Shown here: positions 1 to 9,698 of the stretch, piece after piece
Layout of the letters: each line of letters begins with the position of its first letter
Position numbering within the stretch: the stretch's first letter is position 1
NCBI GenBank assembly: GCA_001897295.1
Contig: MKSN01000001.1
Coordinates: 124,001-188,000, forward strand
Length of the DNA stretch: 64,000 nucleotides
Source: Candidatus Saccharibacteria bacterium 49-20
GTDB taxonomy: Bacteria; Patescibacteriota; Saccharimonadia; Saccharimonadales; Saccharimonadaceae
Direction: 5' to 3'
Notes under the pieces: model-generated
Seen by the model: only the letters and a program-made list of their open reading frames with translations
Told to the model about the DNA's origin: nothing
Database searches by the model: none
Program-made: the position numbers and the translations under genes

Positions 1-1
1 A

Positions 2-283
2 ATCGATGGCGGTATTGTGAAGTACGGCGAAGCGTATGGCGACGATGGGCTTTGGGAAGGGTCTCTGCGTGTCTTCGATGATCGCATGACAATGGATTTC
101 TCTGACCACGCCAAGACTATCGGTGAGTGTACGCATTGTGGCGGCAAAACGAGCAACTTTGAAAACTGCGCATTTGCAAACTGTAACGATCTTGTCCTTA
201 TTTGCGAAGACTGCAAAAAGAATCCAGATCTTCTGTTCCACACCGAAGCTTGCCGTGAAAAATCACTCGCGCTGGCAAAGTAA
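2..283 (+). CDS. tRNA uridine hydroxylase TrhO-like (UPF0176 rhodanese family), C-terminal part, truncated by window start
   Basis: Open from window edge (IDGGIVKYGEAYGDDGLWEGSLRVFDDRM..., Cys-rich C-terminus) resembles rhodanese-domain UPF0176 C-terminus. Confidence 0.75.
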   Translation: MDGGIVKYGEAYGDDGLWEGSLRVFDDRMTMDFSDHAKTIGECTHCGGKTSNFENCAFANCNDLVLICEDCKKNPDLLFHTEACREKSLALAK

Positions 284-355
284 TTTCACCCTATTCACAT
301 TGAACTTTCAGGGAGTATACTGAAAGTACATAATTTATGGGAGGAAACATTAGTT

Positions 356-913
356 ATGGCAAAGCAAGAATTAAGTTCAACCGCGAAACAGTTGTGGGGA
401 CTGGGTATTGCCTTTGGAGTCGTATCGATTCTGTTCGGTATCTTGGCACTTTTCTGGCCAGGGCTCACCGTAAGCCTATTTATTTTAATGTTTGGTATCT
501 TCGTACTCGTATGGGGTGTGATTGGTATCATCGTGAGTATTTCGAGTACTGGCACCGACAAGTTCTGGTGGCTTGAGCTCATCTTCAGCATCCTTGCAAT
601 TGGTCTCGCAGTATACCTACTCCGAAACCCAGTTGAAGCAGCTAAGATTTGGATCTTCTTCGTAGGTCTGACCTTCTTGGTTCGTGGTGTCGTTGACATC
701 CTCGAAGGCCTCTTTGACAGCAACCGCACTGGTGGTAACCGCGTACTCGCAGTTATACTTGGTGGACTTGGTATAGTTGCAGGTATCATCACCCTTACAT
801 ACCCAGTCAGCGCTGGTCTTGTGGTTATCTGGATCATCGGCCTTTATGCACTTCTTTACGGAGCGCTTCTTATTGCATTCTCATTCCGCGCAAAAGCGGA
901 GCTTGAGAAGTAA
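356..913 (+). CDS. HdeD/DUF308-like integral membrane protein
   Basis: 185 aa with repeated hydrophobic helices, pattern GI..ILFGILALFWPG; RBS ggagg upstream. Confidence 0.7.
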   Translation: MAKQELSSTAKQLWGLGIAFGVVSILFGILALFWPGLTVSLFILMFGIFVLVWGVIGIIVSISSTGTDKFWWLELIFSILAIGLAVYLLRNPVEAAKIWIFFVGLTFLVRGVVDILEGLFDSNRTGGNRVLAVILGGLGIVAGIITLTYPVSAGLVVIWIIGLYALLYGALLIAFSFRAKAELEK

Positions 914-933
914 CCACCCCAAGGTTATGAAAG

Positions 934-962
934 ACACCGCCTCATCAGGGGCGGTGTTTTGT
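934..962 (+). terminator. Rho-independent terminator
   Basis: acaccgcc-tcatcagg-ggcggtgt followed by T-rich tract. Confidence 0.7.
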
Positions 963-977
963 TATACAATAATAAGG

Positions 978-2543
978 ATGAATGCTCAACTTGAAGCAAA
1001 ACTTAAAACCTTACCACGCTCAGCCGGGGTATATTTTCATAAGTCGAAAACAGGTGAAATCATCTATGTCGGTAAGGCTGCGGTACTTAAGAACCGTGTG
1101 CGTCAGTACTTCCAGAGTACACGCGACATGGACATTAAAACGCGTGCGCTCGTTGAGGAAATTGAAGACACCGATTGGGTAGAGACCGAAAGCGAGCTTG
1201 ATGCGCTGTTTCTCGAATCTGAAATGGTGAAGCGCTACATGCCGCGTTACAACATTTTGCTCCGTGACGATAAGTCGCAAATGTTCGTGCGCATTGATAT
1301 GAAAAGCGAGTGGCCGACGGTGTCGTTTACGCGAAACCCTGCAGATGATGGGGCGGATTATTTTGGACCGTACTATAACGGGTTTGCAATTAAAAAGGCG
1401 CTCCGGTATCTGCGCAAAATTTTTCCTTATTACACGAAACCACCTAAAGACGGTATCCGGCCAGACCTTGATTCACATATTGGCCTAAGTCCTCGTCCAG
1501 GCACTCCCTCTGATGAATACAAAGCATCCCTCCGTCAACTGATTCGTTATTTTGAGGGTGGCCGAAAAGCAATTATTCGTGATATTGAAAAGCAGATGCA
1601 ACTTGCGGCTAAGTTGCATGATTTTGAGAACGCGGCTATGTATCGCAATAAATTAAATGATCTTAAAGCGCTACAACAACGTATTATGTTTGGTGACCGA
1701 GAATTTCTTGACATCAGCAAAGATAAGGCGCTCGGAGACTTGGTGGAGCTTTTTGGCCTTAAGAAGATACCGGCACGCATCGAGGGGTATGACATTAGCC
1801 ACATGGGTGGGGCAAATGTAGTCGCGAGTATGGTTGTATTCACGAACGGCGTGAGCGACCGCGCGAATTATCGCAAGTTTAAATTGAGTGTCCAGCGTAA
1901 TGACGATTACGCTAACATGAATGAAGTGTTGACGCGCCGGCTGAGCGAAAAGAATTTGAAGAGTTGGGGAACACCCGACTTGCTATTGATTGATGGCGGA
2001 AAAGGTCAGCTTGAAGCGGCTATAAAAGCCCTTGCGGTGTATGATCTGCACATCCCAATTCTTAGCATAGCTAAGCGAGAAGAAGAGGTGATTGTAAGTG
2101 CAACGGGCTCGAATATCGATACCGCACGGCTCGAGCAGTATCTTCGCGGTGAGCTGCAAGATTCTGGCGTGTATGTCACGCGTTCGGGCGACTACTATGT
2201 AGTGAATCTTCATTCAGGCCAGACGAACGCATCAGGACACTCGAAGAATCTTCGCGGGGCAAATACAGCACTCGCAAAATTTACCCACGTGACAAAACTA
2301 TTTCAGCGTATTCGCGATGAGTCCCACCGTTTTGCGGTAAGTTACCATACAGTATTGAAGCGCACAAAGCAGACGGCGAGTAGCCTTGAAGATATTCCGG
2401 GAATTGGGCCTGCAACGCGGCGACAGCTGATTCGTAAGTTTGGAAGTTTGCGTGGATTGTCGGCCGCATCAGAGGCTGATATTGCGAGTGTGGTTGGTGC
2501 AAAAAAGGCTGAACTGCTTCATCTTCATCTTCATCAAAAATAA
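978..2543 (+). CDS. uvrC: Excinuclease ABC subunit C (start moved to ATG at 978)
   Basis: GIY-YIG N-terminus (SAGVYFHKSKTGEIIYVGKAAVLKNRVRQYF), UVR-like motif, RNase H-like domain, C-terminal HhH (LEDIPGIGPATRRQLI). Confidence 0.93.
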   Translation: MNAQLEAKLKTLPRSAGVYFHKSKTGEIIYVGKAAVLKNRVRQYFQSTRDMDIKTRALVEEIEDTDWVETESELDALFLESEMVKRYMPRYNILLRDDKSQMFVRIDMKSEWPTVSFTRNPADDGADYFGPYYNGFAIKKALRYLRKIFPYYTKPPKDGIRPDLDSHIGLSPRPGTPSDEYKASLRQLIRYFEGGRKAIIRDIEKQMQLAAKLHDFENAAMYRNKLNDLKALQQRIMFGDREFLDISKDKALGDLVELFGLKKIPARIEGYDISHMGGANVVASMVVFTNGVSDRANYRKFKLSVQRNDDYANMNEVLTRRLSEKNLKSWGTPDLLLIDGGKGQLEAAIKALAVYDLHIPILSIAKREEEVIVSATGSNIDTARLEQYLRGELQDSGVYVTRSGDYYVVNLHSGQTNASGHSKNLRGANTALAKFTHVTKLFQRIRDESHRFAVSYHTVLKRTKQTASSLEDIPGIGPATRRQLIRKFGSLRGLSAASEADIASVVGAKKAELLHLHLHQK

Positions 2544-2616
2544 GACATATCAAAATTGGTCTAGAGCTTGATATGATGCTTGTGCTTTAGGCTAAAAATC
2601 TATACCATAGATAGTA

Positions 2617-4794
2617 ATGTTACACGCTGTGAGGGCTCTGAAACGGTCAAATAATGGCTTTACGCTAGTAGAGCTTATTATTGTAGTGACGGTCATCTTG
2701 ATCTTAGCGGGTATTTCGATTGTTTCCTACGGAGCGTGGCGCTCAACAATCAACAACAAGGCAGTTACGAGCGATCTTATTGCTGCGGCTGCGGCGATGG
2801 AAGATGCGCGCTCGAATTCTACGGGCTATCCCTCGACGCTTCCAAGTAGTTTCTCTCCAAGCACAAATGTTGTGGTCACCGTATATGCAGCAGGAACAAC
2901 CACGTCTACTTTCTGCCTTGACGGAAGTTATGGTCCGACACCAACCATCCGTTACTATACCGATGAAACAATTAAGAGTGGTCAGCCAAAAACGGGTACA
3001 TGTTCGGCTCGAACAGTTGCAAGTAAACCAAATACTCCTACGAATGTAAACTTCACCGGATCGGGTAGTACTCAGCTTCAGGTCTCTTGGACGCTGCCAT
3101 CACCAAACACCTCAACAGGCTATGAAGCCCAGTGTGCGCAAGACCCTGCGTATATTTTGCAGGCGGTTTCCGTGTCGGTTACGGGCTCAACAACTACGAC
3201 TGCGACTATTCCTAATGTGGACCCAGCAACCACATACTACTGTCATGTGCGTGCAAAAAACGCAAACGGTGAAAGCGCTTGGAGCGATAGTAAATCAAGT
3301 AGCACTGTTGCGCGCAGCTGTACGGAGACGAGCCAATATGGGACTTATCCGAACTGTTACGATTACGATTCGCTGCCGCTTGGTACCTCAATTTCGGGCT
3401 ATTGGACAACTCCACCCGACGGATACTTGCTTGAGGATGGAAGTGCGGTTTCTCGCACGACCTATAGTGCCTTGTTTGGCTTGATTGGTACGACGTATGG
3501 CGTGGGAGATAACTTCTCGACGTTTGAGCTACCTGATTCACGCGGGCGTGCGACGGTAAATATTAATTCTGCGGATTCAGAATTCAACACTATTGGCGAA
3601 CTGTATGGTGAAAAAAACCACACGCTGACTGCCAACGAGATGCCAAGCCACACACACGCACAGTATGTTACTGCAAATAGCGGCGGAACTGCGGTGCGTA
3701 ACGACTGGACTAGCGACGGCGCGAGTATGCCGTATACGCAGGGCGTCAACACTTCATCGACCGGAAGCGGTACCGCGTATAGTGTGTTGCAGCCTTCGAT
3801 AACAAAACGTTACGCAATTAAATACCGCAGCCCTACTGGTTCGGCATCAACACTTCCTGCGGGGACGACAATGCAGGGATACTGGAGTAGCGCACCCTCG
3901 AACTATCTGAACGAAGCTGGTCAGGCGGTGTCAAGGACGACATATTCAGCGCTTTTCACGTCAATTGGGACGACGTATGGTGCGGGAGATGGCTCAACGA
4001 CATTCTTGCTTCCAAATTCTGCTGGTCGAGTAGGTGTGGGGCTTAGTAGTGGCGATGCTAACTTTGGTGCCTTAGGTCAGCTGAGTGGAGAAAAAACGCA
4101 CACCTTGACGGTTGCAGAGATGGTTTCGCACACACACCTGACGTACATTACTGCAGGAACCGGCGGATCGATTATTCGTAACGACTACGCAGCCGATGCC
4201 GCTGGTGGCACGTACGATCAAGGTCAGCAAACCGGTAGCGCGGGTGGTGGACAGCCACATAACGTGATTCAGCCTTCAATTACAAAGCGCTCAACAGTAA
4301 AGTCTTCTGCTGCATCTGGCTCAACCGTCGATGAAGGCATGCAACCAGGCACAAGCATTGAAGGCTGGTGGGCAACGGTACCTTCTGGGTATCTGCTAGA
4401 AGATGGCTCAGCGGTATCTCGCACGACATATGCCGCGCTGTTCGCGGTTATCGGAACAACTTATGGTGCGGGTAACGGATCGACTACGTTCAACCTGCCT
4501 GACTCACGTGGGCGAGTGGCGGTGAACTTGAATCCAAGCGATACGGAATTTAATACAATTGGTAAAAAGTCAGGTGCTGCGACGCACATTATGTCACTTG
4601 CTGAATTACCAGCGCACAGCCATCTGCAATACGTCACTGCCAATAGTGGCTGTTGTGCGATTCGTCGAGACTATAAGTCTGACAATAACGGTGCGCAGTA
4701 TAACCAAAATATTACCACTGGCGCAACGGGTGGTAGCGCGGCATTTAACGTAGTGCAACCTTCAATTACTAAGATGATGGCGATTAAATTCTAG
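2617..4794 (+). CDS. Pilin-like N-terminus fused to FN3-like domain and three tandem phage tail-collar-like domains
   Basis: NGFTLVELIIVVTVILILAGISIVSYGAW prepilin signature; three copies of GYLLEDGSAVSRTTYSALF..IGTTYG.G...F.LPDSRGR...SHTH..Y. Confidence 0.8.
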   Translation: MLHAVRALKRSNNGFTLVELIIVVTVILILAGISIVSYGAWRSTINNKAVTSDLIAAAAAMEDARSNSTGYPSTLPSSFSPSTNVVVTVYAAGTTTSTFCLDGSYGPTPTIRYYTDETIKSGQPKTGTCSARTVASKPNTPTNVNFTGSGSTQLQVSWTLPSPNTSTGYEAQCAQDPAYILQAVSVSVTGSTTTTATIPNVDPATTYYCHVRAKNANGESAWSDSKSSSTVARSCTETSQYGTYPNCYDYDSLPLGTSISGYWTTPPDGYLLEDGSAVSRTTYSALFGLIGTTYGVGDNFSTFELPDSRGRATVNINSADSEFNTIGELYGEKNHTLTANEMPSHTHAQYVTANSGGTAVRNDWTSDGASMPYTQGVNTSSTGSGTAYSVLQPSITKRYAIKYRSPTGSASTLPAGTTMQGYWSSAPSNYLNEAGQAVSRTTYSALFTSIGTTYGAGDGSTTFLLPNSAGRVGVGLSSGDANFGALGQLSGEKTHTLTVAEMVSHTHLTYITAGTGGSIIRNDYAADAAGGTYDQGQQTGSAGGGQPHNVIQPSITKRSTVKSSAASGSTVDEGMQPGTSIEGWWATVPSGYLLEDGSAVSRTTYAALFAVIGTTYGAGNGSTTFNLPDSRGRVAVNLNPSDTEFNTIGKKSGAATHIMSLAELPAHSHLQYVTANSGCCAIRRDYKSDNNGAQYNQNITTGATGGSAAFNVVQPSITKMMAIKF
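3376..4791 (+). repeat. Three tandem collar-domain coding repeats (about 3376-3840, 3856-4309, 4345-4791)
   Basis: Internal amino-acid repetition of about 150 aa within the 2617-4794 product. Confidence 0.8.
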
Positions 4795-4805
4795 CGAGAA
4801 ACACT

Positions 4806-5759
4806 ATGAATCAAGACACTTTAGACTCAAGCAAAAAGAAGAATGTGAAGAAAATACTCGGCCTTGTAATCGGACTTCTGCTTATTGTACTTGCGGCCGC
4901 AGCGGTTGGATTTTTCGTGACAATGAGTGTCGTGAATACTGCGCATACAACCGAAGTAAAAGACGAGCTAATTACACAAAATAGTCGTCTGCGTCAAAGT
5001 GCAGTTGATGGTGTACTGACTGACGATGCAATAAGTCGCACCAAGTCGACCAATAAGGTCCAGATCGCATTAAAGGTTGCTCGGGATGGAAAAACCTATT
5101 GTATCGAAGCTCAGTCAAAAAGCGACCCCGAGGCGACGCGCTACCACATGGAATCAGATACTCCTGAGCTTGAGCCGGTCGGTGGATTGTGTGGTGAAAA
5201 CGCGACCAAAAAGCCAGGCACGCCAACCGAATTTGTACTCGGCTCTAGCGGAACTACGACGATAAGTTTTTCATGGAGCGAAATTCCAAACGCACGCAGC
5301 TACACCTTAACCTGTAAGGACGCGAGTGGTGCAGCGCAGACAAAGACGAGCTTTAAAGCCATCGCGACCATAGAAGGTTTGAAGTCCTCGACCCAGTACG
5401 AATGTCGAGTTATTGCAAAAAATAGTCAGGGCGAAAGTGACGCTTCGAAGGCGGAAACTGCAAGTACGAAGATACTTCTTGCGGTGCCAACGAGCGTAAA
5501 ACTCACAAGCAGAAACGCGAGTACGCTTACGTATACATGGGCGGCGACAAGCGGCGTAAAGTACTATGTGTTCGAATACGCGACCGACGATAATTTTACG
5601 AAAGACGTAAAGCGCGTGACGGTAACTTCTCCGCAGATTACCCTTACTGGGCTTAAGGCGGACACCGCGTTCTTCGTACATGTGAAAGCGGTGACGCAAA
5701 TCGCGAGTGAGCAGCAGGCGCCGTACTCTGAGGTGGTGCAGGGCCGCACGGAAAAGTAG
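4806..5759 (+). CDS. Membrane-anchored protein with FN3-like domains
   Basis: N-terminal TM helix; two segments with FN3 pattern (FSWSEIPNARSYTLTCKDASG..YECRVIAKNSQGES). Confidence 0.7.
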   Translation: MNQDTLDSSKKKNVKKILGLVIGLLLIVLAAAAVGFFVTMSVVNTAHTTEVKDELITQNSRLRQSAVDGVLTDDAISRTKSTNKVQIALKVARDGKTYCIEAQSKSDPEATRYHMESDTPELEPVGGLCGENATKKPGTPTEFVLGSSGTTTISFSWSEIPNARSYTLTCKDASGAAQTKTSFKAIATIEGLKSSTQYECRVIAKNSQGESDASKAETASTKILLAVPTSVKLTSRNASTLTYTWAATSGVKYYVFEYATDDNFTKDVKRVTVTSPQITLTGLKADTAFFVHVKAVTQIASEQQAPYSEVVQGRTEK

Positions 5760-5796
5760 TCGACACTTCTTTTCGTACGGGGTACAATTTCTAGCA

Positions 5797-6987
5797 ATGG
5801 ATGTGACATTTTTTGCAGGCAATAGGGCGAAGCTCAAAGAACTCGAGCCAACCGCACTTATTGTGGTTGCGGGTAACGATGAAGTGCAGCGGCGCGCTGA
5901 TGCAGCGTTTGCGTTTGTGCAAGAGGCTAATTTTTACTACCTGACTGGCGTTAATGAACCTGGCTGGAAGTTGGTACTTACACCTGATGAAGAATTTCTT
6001 ATTGGCCCCGAGCGTAGTGACGCGCAGACGCTTTTTGATGGGTCGTTGGCGCATGAAGAAGTGACGCGTACGAGTGGCGTTACGACGGTTGTATCGCTCA
6101 AGGAAGGCGAGGCGCGGCTCAAAGAGCTTGCGAGTGTACATAAAAAAGTCCTCACGATTCTTGAACACCCCTACCAATCACACTTTGGTTTTGCTCCGAA
6201 CCCTGGGCCATACGCGAATATCCGTAAACTTAAAAAGATGTTTGAGGAACTGGGCGATGTCCGCACTACTGTCACGCGTATGCGTGCAATTAAGCAGCCC
6301 GAAGAACTTGCTATGATTCGCCGTGCAATTCACGCGAGTATCGCAGGATTTTCCCGTGTGCGAGCAGAGCTCGTGGGGTATGATAATGAGCGTAAAATCG
6401 AAGCAACCCTCTGGTATGAGTTTTTGCAAATGGCCGATGGGCATGCCTATGATCCAATTGTGGCGTCTGGCGCGAATGCGTGCACGCTTCACTACACGGC
6501 TAATGCCGCCAAACTAGAAGACGGTTCACTCGTGCTTATTGATGCGGGCGCACAGGTGGGTGAGTATGCTGCTGATATCACGCGCACCTACGCATATGGC
6601 GCAAGCACCGACCGGCAGAAGGCAGTTCACGCAGCTGTTGAGACCGCGCACCAAAAGATTATTGCACTGCTTCGCCCGGGCCTAGAAATTAAAACGTATA
6701 GCGATCAAGTCGACGAGATTCTTAAGGGTGCACTGAAGAGCGTAGGTTTGTATGAGAAACCTTCAGATTATCGTCGCTATTTCCCTCATGCGATTAGCCA
6801 TGGACTCGGCATTGATGTGCATGATTCGCTCGGCGGTTTCAAAGAATTTCAGCCTGGAATGGTTTTGACGGTTGAGCCTGGTATCTATATTCCCGAGGAG
6901 GGAATCGGTGTGCGTATCGAGGATGATATTTTGATTACCGAAGATAGCCACGAGAACCTAAGCGCAGCGCTGCCTACCTTGCTGTGA
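5797..6987 (+). CDS. Xaa-Pro aminopeptidase (M24 family)
   Basis: Creatinase/aminopeptidase motifs: LIDAGAQVGEYAADITRTY, HAISHGLGIDVHD, LTVEPGIYIPEEGIGVRIEDDILIT. Confidence 0.9.
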   Translation: MDVTFFAGNRAKLKELEPTALIVVAGNDEVQRRADAAFAFVQEANFYYLTGVNEPGWKLVLTPDEEFLIGPERSDAQTLFDGSLAHEEVTRTSGVTTVVSLKEGEARLKELASVHKKVLTILEHPYQSHFGFAPNPGPYANIRKLKKMFEELGDVRTTVTRMRAIKQPEELAMIRRAIHASIAGFSRVRAELVGYDNERKIEATLWYEFLQMADGHAYDPIVASGANACTLHYTANAAKLEDGSLVLIDAGAQVGEYAADITRTYAYGASTDRQKAVHAAVETAHQKIIALLRPGLEIKTYSDQVDEILKGALKSVGLYEKPSDYRRYFPHAISHGLGIDVHDSLGGFKEFQPGMVLTVEPGIYIPEEGIGVRIEDDILITEDSHENLSAALPTLL

Positions 6988-7003
6988 TATACTTAAATCA
7001 ATA

Positions 7004-7390
7004 ATGAAACAGCAAATTCTTGTCTTTCTCATTCGATGGGCTTTGAACGCACTTGGACTATGGGTAGCGGTGCGTATTCTCGGTACGGGCATCGATGATG
7101 TTGACGTGACCGCAGGGTTCTGGGGCTTTGTGCTTGCAGGGCTCATTTTCTCAATCTTCAACAGTCTGTTTAAGCCGCTCCTCGTAATTGTGTCGCTGCC
7201 GGTAATTCTGCTGACACTAGGACTCTTCACGATTATTGTGAACGGTATTTTGGTGTACTTCTCGTTGGCGGTTTCCCCGGGCATTTCAATGTCATTCGGT
7301 AACTCAATTATTACTGGAATTATCTTAAGTCTGGTAAACTATATAGTAAGTGTTGCGATTGCTATTCGCAGCGAAGAAAGTAGGAGTTAA
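7004..7390 (+). CDS. Phage holin family 4/PF04020-like membrane protein
   Basis: 128 aa, four TM helices, pattern IFSIFNSLFKPLLVIVSLPVILLTLGLF. Confidence 0.75.
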   Translation: MKQQILVFLIRWALNALGLWVAVRILGTGIDDVDVTAGFWGFVLAGLIFSIFNSLFKPLLVIVSLPVILLTLGLFTIIVNGILVYFSLAVSPGISMSFGNSIITGIILSLVNYIVSVAIAIRSEESRS

Positions 7391-7392
7391 CC

Positions 7393-7620
7393 ATGTCAAT
7401 TGATACTATTTTGCAGATTGTGACTATTATTGCAGCAGTACTGATGATTCTTGCTATTCTTTTACAACAACGTGGTGCGACGCTCGGTGCGGGCTTCGGT
7501 AGTTCTGGTGAGCTTTATACTACTCGCCGCGGTGTTGATAAGAGTCTATTTGAAGCAACAATCGTGCTGGCCGTTATTTTCGTCCTCTCTATCCTGGCCG
7601 GATTACTGATTCCTAGTTAG
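7393..7620 (+). CDS. secG: Preprotein translocase subunit SecG
   Basis: 75 aa, two TMs, ILLQQRGATLGAGFGSSGELYTTRRGVDK. Confidence 0.85.
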   Translation: MSIDTILQIVTIIAAVLMILAILLQQRGATLGAGFGSSGELYTTRRGVDKSLFEATIVLAVIFVLSILAGLLIPS

Positions 7621-7631
7621 GAAGTTTCTAA

Positions 7632-9428
7632 GTGCCCGACAACAACGAACCTACCAAATGGCGCCGCCTGCCTAAAATGAGTTTCAACTCTAAGGATCTT
7701 GCGCGTCGCATGAAGAAGGTAGAAGGTGCGACCGTCAAGCATGCGCGTCGGTTTGTGTTTAAGCGTTGGGATAATTTTCGTGAGGTGCGCCGTCATATCG
7801 CGCTTTGGGTGCTTGCAATCGGTGTACTTATTGGGGCTACTGGCCTTCAGTTTTGGTGGTACCAAGACAGCTACCGCACAACTGCCGTCGCCTCTGACGG
7901 TACGTATGCCGAAGCGGTTATGGGTCCACTCGACACGCTTAACCCAATTTTTGCGAAGTCGAGCGCTGAAGAATCGGCGGGTGAGTTGCTATTCTCTCGT
8001 TTATTGAAGTACGATTCAACGGGTAATTTGAATTTTGACCTCGCTGATAGTATGAAGATTAGCGACGATCAAAAAACTTATACGCTTTCAATTCGCGCTG
8101 ATGCTCGTTGGAGTGACGGACTCTATGTGCGCGCACGAGACGTCGTATTTACCGTGGGGCTTTTGCAAAATGCAGCAACTCGCTCGACACTTACCGGCTG
8201 GAATGGAGTAAAGGCGACAGAAGTTGATGACCGAACGGTTGCTTTTACGCTTCCTGCGGTGTACGCGCCATTCCCACATGCACTACGCTACTTGCCAATC
8301 TTGCCAGAGCACGTCCTTCGTGACGTTGAACCGGCACAACTTCGTGAAAATAACTTTAGTGTGAAGCCTGTGGGAAGTGGACCGTTTGCACTGAAGCTCC
8401 TTCAGGAAGTCGATAAGACGAATGGTCGCAAAATTTTGCACCTTGTGCGCAACGAAAGTTACTTTGACGGTTCGGCAAAACTAAGCCGCATCCAGCTCCA
8501 TGTCTATAAGGATGCCGATTCGATTAAACGCGCACTCGCAACGTCTGAAGTAAACGCGGCAAGTGATCTTTCGCTTTCTGCTGCGGCAAGCGTGAATAAT
8601 GATCGCTATGAAATTGAGAATCATGCGGTAAATAGTGGCGTGTATGCACTTATGAATACCGAAAGCGCTGTACTGAAAGACAAACTCGTGCGCCAAGCGC
8701 TTCAAGTTGGTACAGACACCCAGGCGGTGCGCGATGCGATTTCAGACAAGCTTCCCGCACTCGACATTCCAATTATTGGAAGCCTATTGTCGGGTGAGGT
8801 GCCAACCGCGCCGACGTATGACGCGAACAAGGCGTCGGCACTGCTGGATCAAGCTGGCTGGAAGCTCGAAGGGAGCACTCGTACCAAAGATGGGCAGGCG
8901 CTGACGCTTAATATTGTGACCACGAAGAACCCAGACTTTGAAGCGGCGCTCGATGAACTTTCAAGCCAATGGCGTCAGCTTGGTGTGACAATCACGACGA
9001 ATATCGTTGACCCTAACGACCCATCGCAAAACGTTGCTCAAGATATTTTGCAACCTCGACGCTACGATGTACTGCTATACCAACTTACTATTGGGGGCGA
9101 CCCAGACGTCTATGCCTACTGGCATAGTTCACAAGCGGCGAGTGGACTCAACTTCTCGAACTACAAAAATACTATTGCCGACGAAGCTTTGTCGAGTGGT
9201 CGAGCGCGTGTTGAGCAAGACCTGCGAAACGCCAAGTATCTTACCTTTATTCGCCAATGGCTGAGTGATGCACCTGCGATCGGCCTTTATCAAGCGACTG
9301 CACAATATGCGCACACTGAAAGCGTACACACCATTCCATCTGCAACGACTCTCATCTCGTCTGCGGACCGATATGGAAGTGTTCTTTACTGGGGCGTGGG
9401 TGAGGAAAGCGTCTTCAAAACGCCTTAA
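7632..9428 (+). CDS. ABC transporter peptide/solute-binding protein family 5 (GTG start)
   Basis: TM anchor then SBP_bac_5-like: MGPLDTLNPIFAKSSAEES..LLFSRLLKYD; LRYLPILPEHVL. Confidence 0.85.
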   Translation: MPDNNEPTKWRRLPKMSFNSKDLARRMKKVEGATVKHARRFVFKRWDNFREVRRHIALWVLAIGVLIGATGLQFWWYQDSYRTTAVASDGTYAEAVMGPLDTLNPIFAKSSAEESAGELLFSRLLKYDSTGNLNFDLADSMKISDDQKTYTLSIRADARWSDGLYVRARDVVFTVGLLQNAATRSTLTGWNGVKATEVDDRTVAFTLPAVYAPFPHALRYLPILPEHVLRDVEPAQLRENNFSVKPVGSGPFALKLLQEVDKTNGRKILHLVRNESYFDGSAKLSRIQLHVYKDADSIKRALATSEVNAASDLSLSAAASVNNDRYEIENHAVNSGVYALMNTESAVLKDKLVRQALQVGTDTQAVRDAISDKLPALDIPIIGSLLSGEVPTAPTYDANKASALLDQAGWKLEGSTRTKDGQALTLNIVTTKNPDFEAALDELSSQWRQLGVTITTNIVDPNDPSQNVAQDILQPRRYDVLLYQLTIGGDPDVYAYWHSSQAASGLNFSNYKNTIADEALSSGRARVEQDLRNAKYLTFIRQWLSDAPAIGLYQATAQYAHTESVHTIPSATTLISSADRYGSVLYWGVGEESVFKTP

Positions 9429-9481
9429 CAGGGTAAACCTGTTGCGTTATTGAGGAGTTTTCTGTATAATTACCAGATGTC

Positions 9482-9558
9482 GGGCGCTTAGCTCAGTTGG
9501 CTAGAGCATCTCGTTTACACCGAGAGGGTCGGGGGTTCGAATCCCTCAGCGCCCACCA
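9482..9558 (+). tRNA. tRNA-Val (anticodon TAC)
   Basis: Cloverleaf gggcgct...gttcgaatccctcagcgcccacca, anticodon loop TTTACAC, encoded CCA. Confidence 0.95.
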
Positions 9559-9611
9559 AGACGTGTAAACTACCTCTTTCGGTAGTTTATTTATTTAAAA
9601 ACATATTGTAT

Positions 9612-9698
9612 GCGCGCGTGCTGAAATTGGTAGACAGGCTAGCTTGAGGTGCTAGTGTTCGCAAGGACGTGGAGGTTCAAGTCCTCTCGCGCGCACCA
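9612..9698 (+). tRNA. tRNA-Leu (anticodon GAG); integration site
   Basis: Acceptor gcgcgcg/cgcgcgc, anticodon arm ctagc-ttGAGgt-gctag, long variable arm, CCA encoded. Confidence 0.95.

Noticed and set aside
295-837. 180-aa - strand ORF
   Set aside because: Antisense to the HdeD-like gene, no RBS or recognisable motif.
3376-4791. Tandem repeats as a CRISPR array
   Set aside because: Repeat unit is about 450 bp, coding and divergent; no short direct repeats with spacers anywhere in the window that I could see.
2617-4794. Collar repeats as additional DGR variable regions
   Set aside because: No similarity to the TR at 19825-19949 in the repeat ends.
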